Below, in pieces: positions 42,661-51,087 of a stretch of 64,000 bases of DNA; position 1 is the stretch's first letter, and each line of letters opens with the position of its first letter. Under the pieces are notes generated by a model that worked only from the letters and a program-made list of their open reading frames with translations, searched no databases and was not told the origin of the DNA. Both the position numbers and the translations under genes were made by a program. The DNA is from Lachnospiraceae bacterium UBA7054 (GTDB lineage Bacteria > Bacillota > Clostridia > Lachnospirales > Lachnospiraceae): positions 1-64,000 of the forward strand of contig DLAF01000071.1 in the NCBI GenBank assembly GCA_002492725.1, written 5' to 3'.

Positions 42661-44280
42661 ATGTTAAAAGTATTTTTGGTAGAGGATGAGAGCATTGTCA
42701 GAGAAGGGCTTCGGGATAACATTCCCTGGGAGCAGTGGGGATATCAGTTCGTTGGGGAGGCCGCTGACGGGGAGATGGCGCTGCCGCTGATTCAGAAGAC
42801 GAAGCCCGACGTGCTTTTGACGGATATCAAGATGCCGTTTATGGATGGTCTTTCTTTAAGCCGCCTGGTGCATCAGGAGTTTCCCGATATGAAGATCATC
42901 ATTATCAGTGGTTACGATGATTTTGAATACGCGCGGGGCGCGATCCAGGTGGGCGCGGAGCAGTACCTTTTAAAGCCCATCACCAGGGCTGTCCTGCAAA
43001 AAACATTGGCGGAGCTGAAAGCAAAGATTGAATCGGAGCGGGAGCAGAAAAGCTATCAGGAGAAATTCCAGAGCGAGGCAAGGGAGTACGAACAATTTTC
43101 CCGCACGGATTTTTTTGTGCGTATTTTTGAAGGCAGGATGCCCGTGCAGGATATTTACGAGGAAGCGGCGAAACTCTCCCTGCGGATCAATGCGCCCTGC
43201 TATAATCTTCTGATGTTTAATTTACAGGAACGGCGCGGCGGGGAGAATGTGGGCATCGAATCCGAAGATTTTGCCAGGAAGCGGGAGGAGCTTTTGCATT
43301 ACTTTATCCGCTATCCGGAAAATCTGGTCTTTCGCTGGAATGTGAATACTTACGGGGTACTCATTCAGGGCAGTGCGGAACACATGCCTGCGCTTTGTGA
43401 AAGGAGCCTTGTAAATGTGGAGCGTATCTGTAAGCCGGCAGAGGACAGCCTGCAATGGTATGTGGCAGTGGGGGAACCGGTGGAACGCTTAAGTCTCCTG
43501 GCGGAGTGTTTCAGCAAGGTGAATCATCTCTTTGCCTATCGTTTCCTGATGCCGCAGGAGCATGTTTTTACCAAGGAGCTCATCGGCAGAAGCGCGCCGC
43601 AGGAGGCGGGAGGCAGGATCGACGGCATCGAGGCGGCCAGGATGGATCCGGAATTGATCCGCGACTTTTTACTGCGGGGTACAAAGGACGAGATCGCGGA
43701 TTTTGTGGAAAACTATCTGTCGGAGATGAAGGAAGCCATGCAGGCTGTGATGTTTCAGAATTATCTGACGCTGCACATCTATTTTGTGACCCTCTCCTAT
43801 GCGGAGATGCTTGGATGCGGGAGGGAGGAGTTTTTGCGGCTCCTGGGGGAAACCACGCCCGAAAGCGTGAACGGCGCGGAGATGCTGCCCTCCTACTTCT
43901 GCAGTCTTTTGGAAAAGGCAATGGCGCTACGTGACAGGGAATCTGACGATCAGAGCAAACGTATCTTAAAGAAAGCCCTCTCTTATATAGAAGAAAATTT
44001 TTCACAGGAGACTCTTTCCTTAAACTCTGTTGCCGGTGAGGTGAATGTCAGTCCCAGTTATTTCAGCGCGATCTTCTCCCGGGAGAAGCAGATGACCTTT
44101 GTGGAATATGTGACTGGCAAGCGTATGGATAAGGCGAAAAAGCTTCTCAGACAGACGCAGATGCACACCGGGGAGATTGCACTGGAAGTAGGTTATAAGG
44201 ATCCGCATTATTTTAGTTTTGTATTTAAGAAGACGCAGGGATGCACCCCCAGAGAATATCGTGCGGGCGCGAAGGCTTAG
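42661..44280 (+). CDS. YesN-type response regulator with AraC output
   Basis: A 539-residue regulator. Receiver domain with VFLVEDESIVREGL and phospho-acceptor Asp55 (DVLLTDIKMPF). A middle region of about 250 residues follows, then two C-terminal AraC helix-turn-helix motifs (LSLNSVAGEVNVSPSYFSAIF and GEIALEVGYKDPHYFSFVFKK). It starts 41 bases after the binding-protein gene. It likely activates the importer operon at 45838, which lacks a good -35. Convergent with the AraR-like gene. Confidence 0.93.
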   Translation: MLKVFLVEDESIVREGLRDNIPWEQWGYQFVGEAADGEMALPLIQKTKPDVLLTDIKMPFMDGLSLSRLVHQEFPDMKIIIISGYDDFEYARGAIQVGAEQYLLKPITRAVLQKTLAELKAKIESEREQKSYQEKFQSEAREYEQFSRTDFFVRIFEGRMPVQDIYEEAAKLSLRINAPCYNLLMFNLQERRGGENVGIESEDFARKREELLHYFIRYPENLVFRWNVNTYGVLIQGSAEHMPALCERSLVNVERICKPAEDSLQWYVAVGEPVERLSLLAECFSKVNHLFAYRFLMPQEHVFTKELIGRSAPQEAGGRIDGIEAARMDPELIRDFLLRGTKDEIADFVENYLSEMKEAMQAVMFQNYLTLHIYFVTLSYAEMLGCGREEFLRLLGETTPESVNGAEMLPSYFCSLLEKAMALRDRESDDQSKRILKKALSYIEENFSQETLSLNSVAGEVNVSPSYFSAIFSREKQMTFVEYVTGKRMDKAKKLLRQTQMHTGEIALEVGYKDPHYFSFVFKKTQGCTPREYRAGAKA

Positions 44281-44326
44281 CGTGCGGGTTGTTGGGCGGC
44301 GGTCGGGAATATGGACGGTGGGTGGA

Positions 44327-45415
44327 CTACATGGCGCCGCCGGGAGGAGCATCGCTTTCTTTATGAACCAGTTCCCAAGGGATTTCCTGGGATACGGCAG
44401 GAACGCCCTTTAAAAGCTGTGCCATTGTATCGGCGACGCGCCTTCCCATCTCGTGGGGGCGGTGGGTCAGTGTGGTGATGCGTACCCTGCTTAGGTCGCT
44501 TAAGTAGCTGTTGTCAAAGCAGACCACGGAGAGGTCTTTTGGTACCCGGATTCCTTCATAGGAAAGTTCTTTTACAAGCCAGTAGGCGATCTCATCGTTA
44601 TAGCAGATGACGGCAGTGCAGTCGGACAATCGTTCCTTACAATAGAGGGCTAGGAAGCTGGTGTCCTGTTTTTTTTGCAGCGCTTCCAGGTCGGAGGACA
44701 CAAACCAGCCGACATTCTCATCAGCCAGTGTGAGGCCGAGGTCGCGCAGGCAGCAGGCGGCTCCCAGATAGCGCTCGGGGCCCTGTGCATCGTCCAGCTT
44801 AAAGAGCCCGGCGATACGGGTATGGCCCAGAGCCGTCAGATGTCCCGCCAGAAGATAACCGCCGTAGTAATTGTCGTCTTTGATGCAGACTTCATCTGAG
44901 AGGGCCGGGCTGCAGCCGTGAAGGAATAGAAGACGCGTACCTGCGGTCTTCAATCGCTCGTAAAGGTCGAAGTTCGGGGTGGGCAGAGCGCTTTTTGTGC
45001 CCTCCACGATCAGTCCCCGAGGCGGGTTTTCCAAAAGAGACAGCAAATGTATTCTTTCTATATTAATGTGATTGTCTGTGGGAAGCACATCGAGTTGATA
45101 ACCCTTTTCACTCAGGGAGGAACGGATATCCGCGAGCAGACGGGGGTAGATATACTCCTGACTGCTGGCGATCAGGATGGGGATGCGGTTTTGGGAAAGG
45201 TCCGGAGCAAGTCCCGTCGCGAAGGAGCCGCTTCCCTGTCGGCTCTCGATCAGACCCTTTTGCTTAAGCAGGGCAAGAGCGGCGCGCACAGTCTGACGGC
45301 TGACACCGTATCTGGCTGACAGTTTTGCTTCTGTGGGAAGCGCTGTGAGACCTTGCTCCAGATTCTGTGCGATTTGTTCCATAAGCTGTTTCGAAAGTGT
45401 TTCGTATTTGCTCAT
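44327..45415 (-). CDS. GntR-LacI hybrid repressor (AraR-like)
   Basis: A 362-residue repressor. A GntR winged-helix domain (LPTEAKLSARYGVSRQTVRAA, GLIESRQGSGSFATG) is fused to a LacI-type effector domain (IPILIASSQEYIYPRLLADI, ICYNDEIAYWLVKELS, VVCFDNSYLSDLSRVRITT). This fusion is the AraR architecture, which represses arabinose genes in Bacillus. It lies convergent to the regulator gene and divergent from the furanose importer. A TTTGT-TT-ACAAA dyad lies 29 bases upstream of its start. Arabinose as the effector is inference. Confidence 0.9.
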   Translation of the reverse strand: MSKYETLSKQLMEQIAQNLEQGLTALPTEAKLSARYGVSRQTVRAALALLKQKGLIESRQGSGSFATGLAPDLSQNRIPILIASSQEYIYPRLLADIRSSLSEKGYQLDVLPTDNHINIERIHLLSLLENPPRGLIVEGTKSALPTPNFDLYERLKTAGTRLLFLHGCSPALSDEVCIKDDNYYGGYLLAGHLTALGHTRIAGLFKLDDAQGPERYLGAACCLRDLGLTLADENVGWFVSSDLEALQKKQDTSFLALYCKERLSDCTAVICYNDEIAYWLVKELSYEGIRVPKDLSVVCFDNSYLSDLSRVRITTLTHRPHEMGRRVADTMAQLLKGVPAVSQEIPWELVHKESDAPPGGAM

Positions 45416-45837
45416 CTGAAAAAAACCCCTTTTTTGTTCATGGTTTGTTTACAAATTACACCATATTTATTCATAAAAAAGCCCTTCGGAAAAAAAAATA
45501 CCGTTCCCAGCCATTTATTGGAAAGAATTACTGTAAACAGGACAACAAGCAACTGGAATGTTTTTCCGTGAAAATCTATAAATGAAACCCAAAATCATAA
45601 AAAATTATACCAATATTTCTAATTTGTACTATTTAAATTGATTATAACATAAATTTGTATTGTTGAACCCATCCAAATTGCACAAAATACATATTTTGGG
45701 AGTTGCAGTTATATGGTTATTTTGCTAAAGTGTTTTCAGGGACAGAGAGCGATGCATCTTTGTATCCCGAAAAACTTATTTCAATTCAGACTTTCCGTAA
45801 TAGGAGGGTCTCAATTCAGAAAGGGAGGAAACTAACA
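45416..45837. other. Divergent regulatory region of AraR-like gene and importer
   Basis: A 420-base AT-rich gap. AraR-like half-sites are present: TTTGT-TT-ACAAA (45444-45455), ATTTGTA at 45622 and 45652. TCAATTCAGA occurs at 45780-45789 and 45811-45820, either side of a possible start region. I see no convincing sigma-A promoter for the importer, in keeping with activator control. No gene. Confidence 0.55.
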
Positions 45838-46944
45838 ATGAAGAAAAGATTGGCAGTGTTACTGACCGGCGCTATGGTAATGGCGACTCTGGCAGGATGC
45901 GGCGGCGGTGCGGCAGAGACAGCGGCACCCGCAGAGACACCTGCGGCAGAGGAAGCACCTGCAGAGGAGCCCGCGGCAGAGGAGCCCGCGGCAGAGGAGC
46001 CGGCAGCGGAAGAACCCGCAGCAGAGGAGGCACCCGCAGCAGACGGCGAACTGATCAAAGTTGGTATCATCAACAACGATCCCAGTGAGTCCGGTTATCG
46101 TACCGCGAACGACGCGGATCTGAAGGCTGCATTTACTGCAGAGAACGGTTATGAGGCATCTTTTGCATATGGTAACCCCGCAGTAGGTAATGCAAACGAG
46201 GATCAGGTAAAGGCAGCGCAGCAGTTCATTCAGGACGGTGTTGACTATCTGCTTCTCTCCGCGGCTGATACCGCCGGTTGGGATACCGTTTTACAGGATG
46301 CGCAGGACGCAGGCGTTCAGGTTATCCTGTTTGACCGTACCATCGACGCTGACGAAGGTCTTTACGCAGCATCCATCGTATCCGACATGGATAAAGAAGG
46401 TCAGACCGCAGTAGACTGGCTTGCAAATCAGGGTCTTGAGACCTACAACATCATCCACCTGCAGGGTCAGATGGGTTCCGCAGCACAGCAGGGTCGTACC
46501 AAGGCGCTGGATGATAAGGTGGCAGCAGAGGCTAACTGGAACATGGTTGAGCAGCAGACCGCTTCCTGGAACGCTGAGAACGCACAGCAGATCGTGCAGT
46601 CTGTGATCGACTCCGGTAAAGAGTTCAACGTAATCTACGCTGAGAACGACGATATGGCTAAGGGTGCTGTTGCAGCTCTGGATGCAGCCGGCATCACTCA
46701 CGGCGTAGGCAAGGATGTCATCATCATGGGCTTTGACTGCAACAAGTGGGCTCTGGAAGAGCTGCTTGCAGGCAACTGGAACTACGATGGTCAGTGTAAT
46801 CCTTTCCAGTCTTCTTACATCGATGAGGTAATCAAGACCCTTGAGAGCGGCGGCACGCCTGCTGAGAAGGTGATCATCATGGAGGAGAAGGGCTTCGATG
46901 CAGAGACCATTACTCAGGAAGATGTTGATAAGTACGGCATCTAA
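45838..46944 (+). CDS. ytfQ: Sugar-binding lipoprotein of YtfQ type
   Basis: A 368-residue binding protein. Lipoprotein signal MKKRLAVLLTGAMVMATLAG then Cys-Gly-Gly. It is followed by a linker of about 55 residues rich in Pro, Ala and Glu (units of PAAEE repeated about four times), then a YtfQ/RbsB fold (KVGIINNDPSESGYRTAND, ADTAGWDTVLQDAQDAG). It is the ligand-binding part of a furanose importer. The frame is open upstream, but the ATG at 45838 has AGGGAGG. A terminator separates it from the ATPase gene, which should raise its copy number. Confidence 0.92.
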   Translation: MKKRLAVLLTGAMVMATLAGCGGGAAETAAPAETPAAEEAPAEEPAAEEPAAEEPAAEEPAAEEAPAADGELIKVGIINNDPSESGYRTANDADLKAAFTAENGYEASFAYGNPAVGNANEDQVKAAQQFIQDGVDYLLLSAADTAGWDTVLQDAQDAGVQVILFDRTIDADEGLYAASIVSDMDKEGQTAVDWLANQGLETYNIIHLQGQMGSAAQQGRTKALDDKVAAEANWNMVEQQTASWNAENAQQIVQSVIDSGKEFNVIYAENDDMAKGAVAALDAAGITHGVGKDVIIMGFDCNKWALEELLAGNWNYDGQCNPFQSSYIDEVIKTLESGGTPAEKVIIMEEKGFDAETITQEDVDKYGI

Positions 46945-46990
46945 TCCGAAGTTTGAAAAAACAATAGAAATATGATATAATGTTTCTAAC

Positions 46991-47028
46991 GAGCGCGGCG
47001 CAGCGTAAAGCCTGCCCGCGCTCTTTTT
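46991..47028 (+). terminator. Terminator between ytfQ-like and ytfR-like genes
   Basis: GAGCGCGG (46991-46998) pairs with CCGCGCTC (47016-47023), followed by TTTTTAA. Partial read-through would give more binding protein than transporter. Confidence 0.85.
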
Positions 47029-47067
47029 AACGAAAAAACGATATAATAATTGGGAGGTGGGTAGGAA

Positions 47068-48582
47068 GTGGAAGACAACATCGTATTAAAAATGAGAAAC
47101 ATCCACAAGATCTTCCCCGGAGTTCGCGCCTTGCAGGGTGTGGATTTCACATTACGCAAGGGCGAGATCCACGCGCTGATGGGGGAAAACGGCGCCGGGA
47201 AATCGACACTGATCAAGGTCCTTACCGGGGTTTATGGCAAAGAAGACGGAGAAATCTTCTTGGACGGTACGGAGGGTCCGGTGGCGATTCATTCGCCGCA
47301 GGATGCGCAGAATATGGGCATCAGTACCGTGTATCAGGAGATCACGCTCTGCCCGAACCTGACGGTGGCTGAGAATATGTTTATCGGCCGTACCAAGGGC
47401 ACGGTGCAAAACTGGAAGAAAATGAATGCCGATACGGACAGGATATTGCAGTCTCTGGAAGTGCCGGCGAAAGCGGCGCAGCAGCTCGGAACCTGTTCCT
47501 TGGCGGTGCAGCAGATGATTGCAATCGCCCGTGCGGTTGATATGGAGTGTAAGGTTCTGATCCTGGATGAGCCTACTTCCTCTCTGGATGAGCAGGAAGT
47601 TGAGAAACTGTTTAAGCTGATGCGGGATCTCCGCGCCAAAGGGGTAGGTATTATTTTTGTAACACATTTCCTGGAGCAGGTTTACGAGGTCTGCGACAGG
47701 ATCACCGTTATGAGAGACGGTAAGCTGGTTGGCGAATATGAGATCGAGAATCTGCCCCGCGTGCAGCTCGTGTCCAAGATGCTGGGTAAAGAGGTGGATG
47801 ATCTTTCGGATATTAAGAGCGAAGTTAAGACATTTGACGCAGGAAAGGACGCGGTTCCCGTGCTGGAAGCGGAAGGACTTGTCAGCAACGCGGGTATCAA
47901 ACCTTTCGATTTCCATATCAACAAGGGCGAAGTCAATGGTTTCACCGGTCTTCTCGGCTCCGGTCGAAGCGAGTGCGTGCGCGCCATTTTCGGTGCGGAC
48001 AGGGTGACCGGCGGCAAAGTAAAAATGAAGGGCAAGGATGTAAAGATCGCAAAGCCGCTTGACGCGATGAAGAACGGTATCGCTTATCTGCCCGAAGATC
48101 GTAAGGTGGACGGTATCGTGGGCGATCTTTCCGTGCGTGACAATATCATTTTGGCACAGCAGGTATTAAAGGGCTTCTTCAAACCCTTCTCCAAGGCGGA
48201 GGCAAATAAAGTCGCTGATGAGTACATAAAACTTTTGAACATTAAAACGGCATCAAAGGATACGCCGATCAAGTCGCTTTCCGGCGGTAACCAGCAGAAG
48301 GTAATCCTGGCGAGATGGTTATTTACCCATCCCGAATACCTGATCCTCGATGAGCCGACCAGAGGTATCGATGTGGGTACCAAGGTCGATATTCAGAAGC
48401 TTGTCTTAAAGCTGGCGTCCGAGGGCATGAGCGTAACTTTTATCTCCTCAGAGCTTGACGAGATGCTCAGGACTTGTTCCCGCCTGATCGTTATGCGTGA
48501 CCGCAAGGCGGTAGGTGAGCTGACGGGCGACGATCTGAATCAGGGTACGGTTATGAATACGATCGCGGGAGGTGACAAATAA
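47068..48582 (+). CDS. ytfR: Sugar ABC ATPase with two ATP-binding domains (YtfR/RbsA type)
   Basis: A 504-residue ATPase. The first domain has Walker A GENGAGKSTLIKVL and Walker B VLILDEPTSSLD. The second carries GLLGSGRSECVRA, a degenerate Walker A, and ends with SGGNQQKVILARWL, ILDEPTRGIDVG. This duplicated form is typical of ribose/galactofuranose importers. GTG start with GGGAGGTGG upstream. It precedes two permease genes by zero and one base. Confidence 0.93.
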   Translation: MEDNIVLKMRNIHKIFPGVRALQGVDFTLRKGEIHALMGENGAGKSTLIKVLTGVYGKEDGEIFLDGTEGPVAIHSPQDAQNMGISTVYQEITLCPNLTVAENMFIGRTKGTVQNWKKMNADTDRILQSLEVPAKAAQQLGTCSLAVQQMIAIARAVDMECKVLILDEPTSSLDEQEVEKLFKLMRDLRAKGVGIIFVTHFLEQVYEVCDRITVMRDGKLVGEYEIENLPRVQLVSKMLGKEVDDLSDIKSEVKTFDAGKDAVPVLEAEGLVSNAGIKPFDFHINKGEVNGFTGLLGSGRSECVRAIFGADRVTGGKVKMKGKDVKIAKPLDAMKNGIAYLPEDRKVDGIVGDLSVRDNIILAQQVLKGFFKPFSKAEANKVADEYIKLLNIKTASKDTPIKSLSGGNQQKVILARWLFTHPEYLILDEPTRGIDVGTKVDIQKLVLKLASEGMSVTFISSELDEMLRTCSRLIVMRDRKAVGELTGDDLNQGTVMNTIAGGDK

Positions 48583-49674
48583 ATGGCAAACGGTGAAAAT
48601 GTAAAAAAATCGAGTTCGGGTTCCTGGAAGAACCTTATTAGAAATCAATGCTTTATTCCGATTGCGGCGCTGCTTTTGCTGGCGGTTTTTAACTTGATTG
48701 CCGATCCTTCTTTCTTTAAGATCACACTCGGCTATAACAGTGCGGGTGATCCGGTGCTTTCCGGATTTATCATCAATATTATCAACAACGGTTCCGAGCT
48801 GGCGATTCTGGCGATCGGCATGACGCTGGTGACGGCGGCTTCCGGCGGGCAGGATATCAGCGTGGGTGCGGCGATCGCTATCGCGGGCAGCGTGATCCTG
48901 CGGGTGCTCTGCGGCGGGAATGCCCGTCCCGAAACCCTGCAGGCTCCTATTATCGTAGCGTTCCTGGTGGCTTGCGTGGTGGCAATGCTCTTTGGCGCAT
49001 TCAATGGCGTGCTGGTAGCGTACTTTAAGATCCAGCCGATGATCGCGACATTGATCCTGTATACGGCGGGACGTTCCATCGCGGCATGGATCAATAACAA
49101 TGAGCTTCCCGTTATCAGCGATCCGAAGTTTGCTTATTTCGGCGGTTTCATTCCGGGGATACCGATTCCGACGCCCTGCTTTATCGCAATCGCGTGCATG
49201 ATCGTGATCGGCATTGTCCTGAAAGTGACAAATCTGCGGCTGTATACGCAGGCGGTCGGTATCAACCAGAGCTCTTCCAAGTTAAACGGTCTGAATCCCG
49301 AGCTGATCAAAGTGATGGCTTTTGTGATACTGGGACTGTGCGTGGCAGTTGCGGGTCTGATCAAAGTAAGTCGTGTATCTTCCATCAATTACTCCGTTAT
49401 CGCGAAGGATATTGAGATGGATGCCATCCTTGCGGTCGCTCTTGGCGGTAACGCGCTTTCCGGCGGTAAATTCAGTATGGCGGCTTCCATCATCGGTGCG
49501 TTTGTGATCCAGTTCCTGACGACGACGCTTTACAAATTTGGTGTGCCGGCGACGGCGCTTCCCGCTTATAAGGCAGTCGTTGTTATCCTGTTAGTCATTG
49601 TCAGTGCGCCTACCGTGAGAGAGTACTTTGACACGATGATGAAAAAGATGAAACTGAAAAAGGAGGTGGCGTAA
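48583..49674 (+). CDS. ytfT: Sugar ABC permease (YtfT type)
   Basis: A 363-residue inner-membrane permease of the RbsC/AraH family. The signature is GMTLVTAASGGQDISVGAAI, then VALGGNALSGGKFSMAASII. About ten hydrophobic segments. The start codon follows the ATPase stop directly, with GGAGG inside the preceding gene. One of two permeases that form the heteromeric channel. Confidence 0.92.
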   Translation: MANGENVKKSSSGSWKNLIRNQCFIPIAALLLLAVFNLIADPSFFKITLGYNSAGDPVLSGFIINIINNGSELAILAIGMTLVTAASGGQDISVGAAIAIAGSVILRVLCGGNARPETLQAPIIVAFLVACVVAMLFGAFNGVLVAYFKIQPMIATLILYTAGRSIAAWINNNELPVISDPKFAYFGGFIPGIPIPTPCFIAIACMIVIGIVLKVTNLRLYTQAVGINQSSSKLNGLNPELIKVMAFVILGLCVAVAGLIKVSRVSSINYSVIAKDIEMDAILAVALGGNALSGGKFSMAASIIGAFVIQFLTTTLYKFGVPATALPAYKAVVVILLVIVSAPTVREYFDTMMKKMKLKKEVA

Positions 49675-49675
49675 G

Positions 49676-50743
49676 ATGGCAAAGACAGATAAGAATACGG
49701 CGCCTGCCGGAAAGGGCCTTAGCGCGAAGCTAATGGGTATGACCGATACCAATCTGCTCCTTACGATTACGGTTATTGTATTTTTTCTGATGTATATATG
49801 CGCAGTGGCATTTCTGCGTGGCGGTTTCTTAAAGCCGCAGACCTTTTTCCTGATTTTAAACAGTAACGCGGCGCTCATTATCCTGGCCTGCGGCATGAGC
49901 CTTGTAATGATCACTGGCGGGATCGATATTTCCGTGGGCGGTGTGACCGCTCTGGTGAGCATGTGCTGTGCGGTCTATCTGGATTATAAAGGCGGTAACG
50001 TTTTTGGCGCGATTCTGATTGCGCTGGCGATTGGTTTGGCATTTGGTGCCATTCAAGGCTTAATGGTGGCGTATCTGGATATCCAGCCCTTTATCGTCAC
50101 ACTGGCGGGTATGTTCTTTGCAAAGGGTATGACGACAGTGGTCAACTCCTCTCCCTTTAATGTGGCGAACGAAGCGTTTGTTGCACTCAAGACGACGCGT
50201 ATCAACGTACCGGGACTTGGTTCTGTTAATAAAAAGGGAATCTTTGTGCCCGCATATGTGGAGATCGGCGTGCTGGTTGCGATCCTGATTGTAATCGTGA
50301 TGTTTGTGCTGCTGCGCTGGACGAAGCTGGGACGTAACTTCTATGCGGTCGGTGGTAACAAACAGAGCGCATTGATGCTCGGTATCAACGTAAAGAGGAC
50401 AAAATTCCTCTCCCATTTGATTTGCGGCCTTTTGGCAGGAATCGGCGGTTTCGTTTACTTCCTGCATGTGGGCTCCGGTTCCCCCTCCAATGCGGCAGGC
50501 GCCGAAATGGATGCAATTGCTTCCTCTATTATCGGCGGCACTATGCTGACAGGCGGTGTGGGTAACGTGGTTGGCACCTTCTTTGGTGTACTTTCTTTGA
50601 GTACGATTCAGAATATCGTTTCCTCCATCGGATTTGATGAAGCATGGTGGACCGGTATCACAAAGGCGGCTATGCTCTGCCTGTTCCTGCTGGTTCAGAG
50701 CGTGGTGATGTCTGTGAGAAAGAAGAGAAATTCCGCAGGCTGA
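49676..50743 (+). CDS. yjfF: Sugar ABC permease (YjfF type)
   Basis: A 355-residue second permease. The family motif appears as GMSLVMITGGIDISVGGVTA and SSIIGGTMLTGGVGNVVGTFF. Two adjacent different permeases are typical of YtfT/YjfF, also of bifidobacterial FruF/FruG fructose importers. It begins one base after the previous gene and ends the operon before a strong terminator. Confidence 0.92.
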   Translation: MAKTDKNTAPAGKGLSAKLMGMTDTNLLLTITVIVFFLMYICAVAFLRGGFLKPQTFFLILNSNAALIILACGMSLVMITGGIDISVGGVTALVSMCCAVYLDYKGGNVFGAILIALAIGLAFGAIQGLMVAYLDIQPFIVTLAGMFFAKGMTTVVNSSPFNVANEAFVALKTTRINVPGLGSVNKKGIFVPAYVEIGVLVAILIVIVMFVLLRWTKLGRNFYAVGGNKQSALMLGINVKRTKFLSHLICGLLAGIGGFVYFLHVGSGSPSNAAGAEMDAIASSIIGGTMLTGGVGNVVGTFFGVLSLSTIQNIVSSIGFDEAWWTGITKAAMLCLFLLVQSVVMSVRKKRNSAG

Positions 50744-50762
50744 TTTTAAAGTATTGAGATAA

Positions 50763-50800
50763 AGAGTGGTACAGTTTTGAGACTGTGCCGCTCTTTTTTT
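50763..50800 (+). terminator. Terminator of the furanose importer operon
   Basis: AGAGTGGTACAGT pairs with ACTGTGCCGCTCT (two G-U pairs) across a 6-base loop, followed by a run of T. Confidence 0.9.
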
Positions 50801-50844
50801 AATTTTTAGCGGCTTTTTCATAACAACTGTTCCATAATTTGTTC

Positions 50845-51087
50845 GTAACACATTAGTAACACGAAAATTTCCTCCAAATCCCCCTTCACCCCGCTCCCCG
50901 CGCGGGTTTAAAAATTTAATAAAAATTTTATCAGTTACAAATTAGTAACAAAATTCATTGGTACGCACGCAAATTATCATGATTTAGAATAACGAACGCG
51001 TTTGCAAAGGCCATCAAAGGAGCATAAATACGGGACTTTTGGAGACTCAACAAGTTTTGCAGAGATTTTTGATGTGATGTGACGGAG
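50845..51087 (+). repeat. Conserved leader repeat, copy 1
   Basis: This 243-base segment is repeated at 62374-62616 in the same orientation, offset 11529 bases. From 50902 to 51087 there are 5 mismatches and no gaps in 186 bases. It holds a stem (CCCGC / GCGGG) with diverged loops, ATTAGTAACA repeats, the dyad GTTAC-N6-GTAAC (50934-50949), an AAAGGAG site, and the GTG used as the start of the giant protein. I see no convincing promoter in it. Confidence 0.9.

Noticed and set aside
50934..50949. GTTAC-N6-GTAAC in the leader repeat as a tyrosine-recombinase site
   Set aside because: Arms of 5 bp are short and no recombinase gene is in the window, so I report it only as part of the repeat.
51070..51082. 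TGATG pentamer repeat as a phase-variation tract
   Set aside because: Only two full units are present in both copies. This is too short for slippage to be expected.
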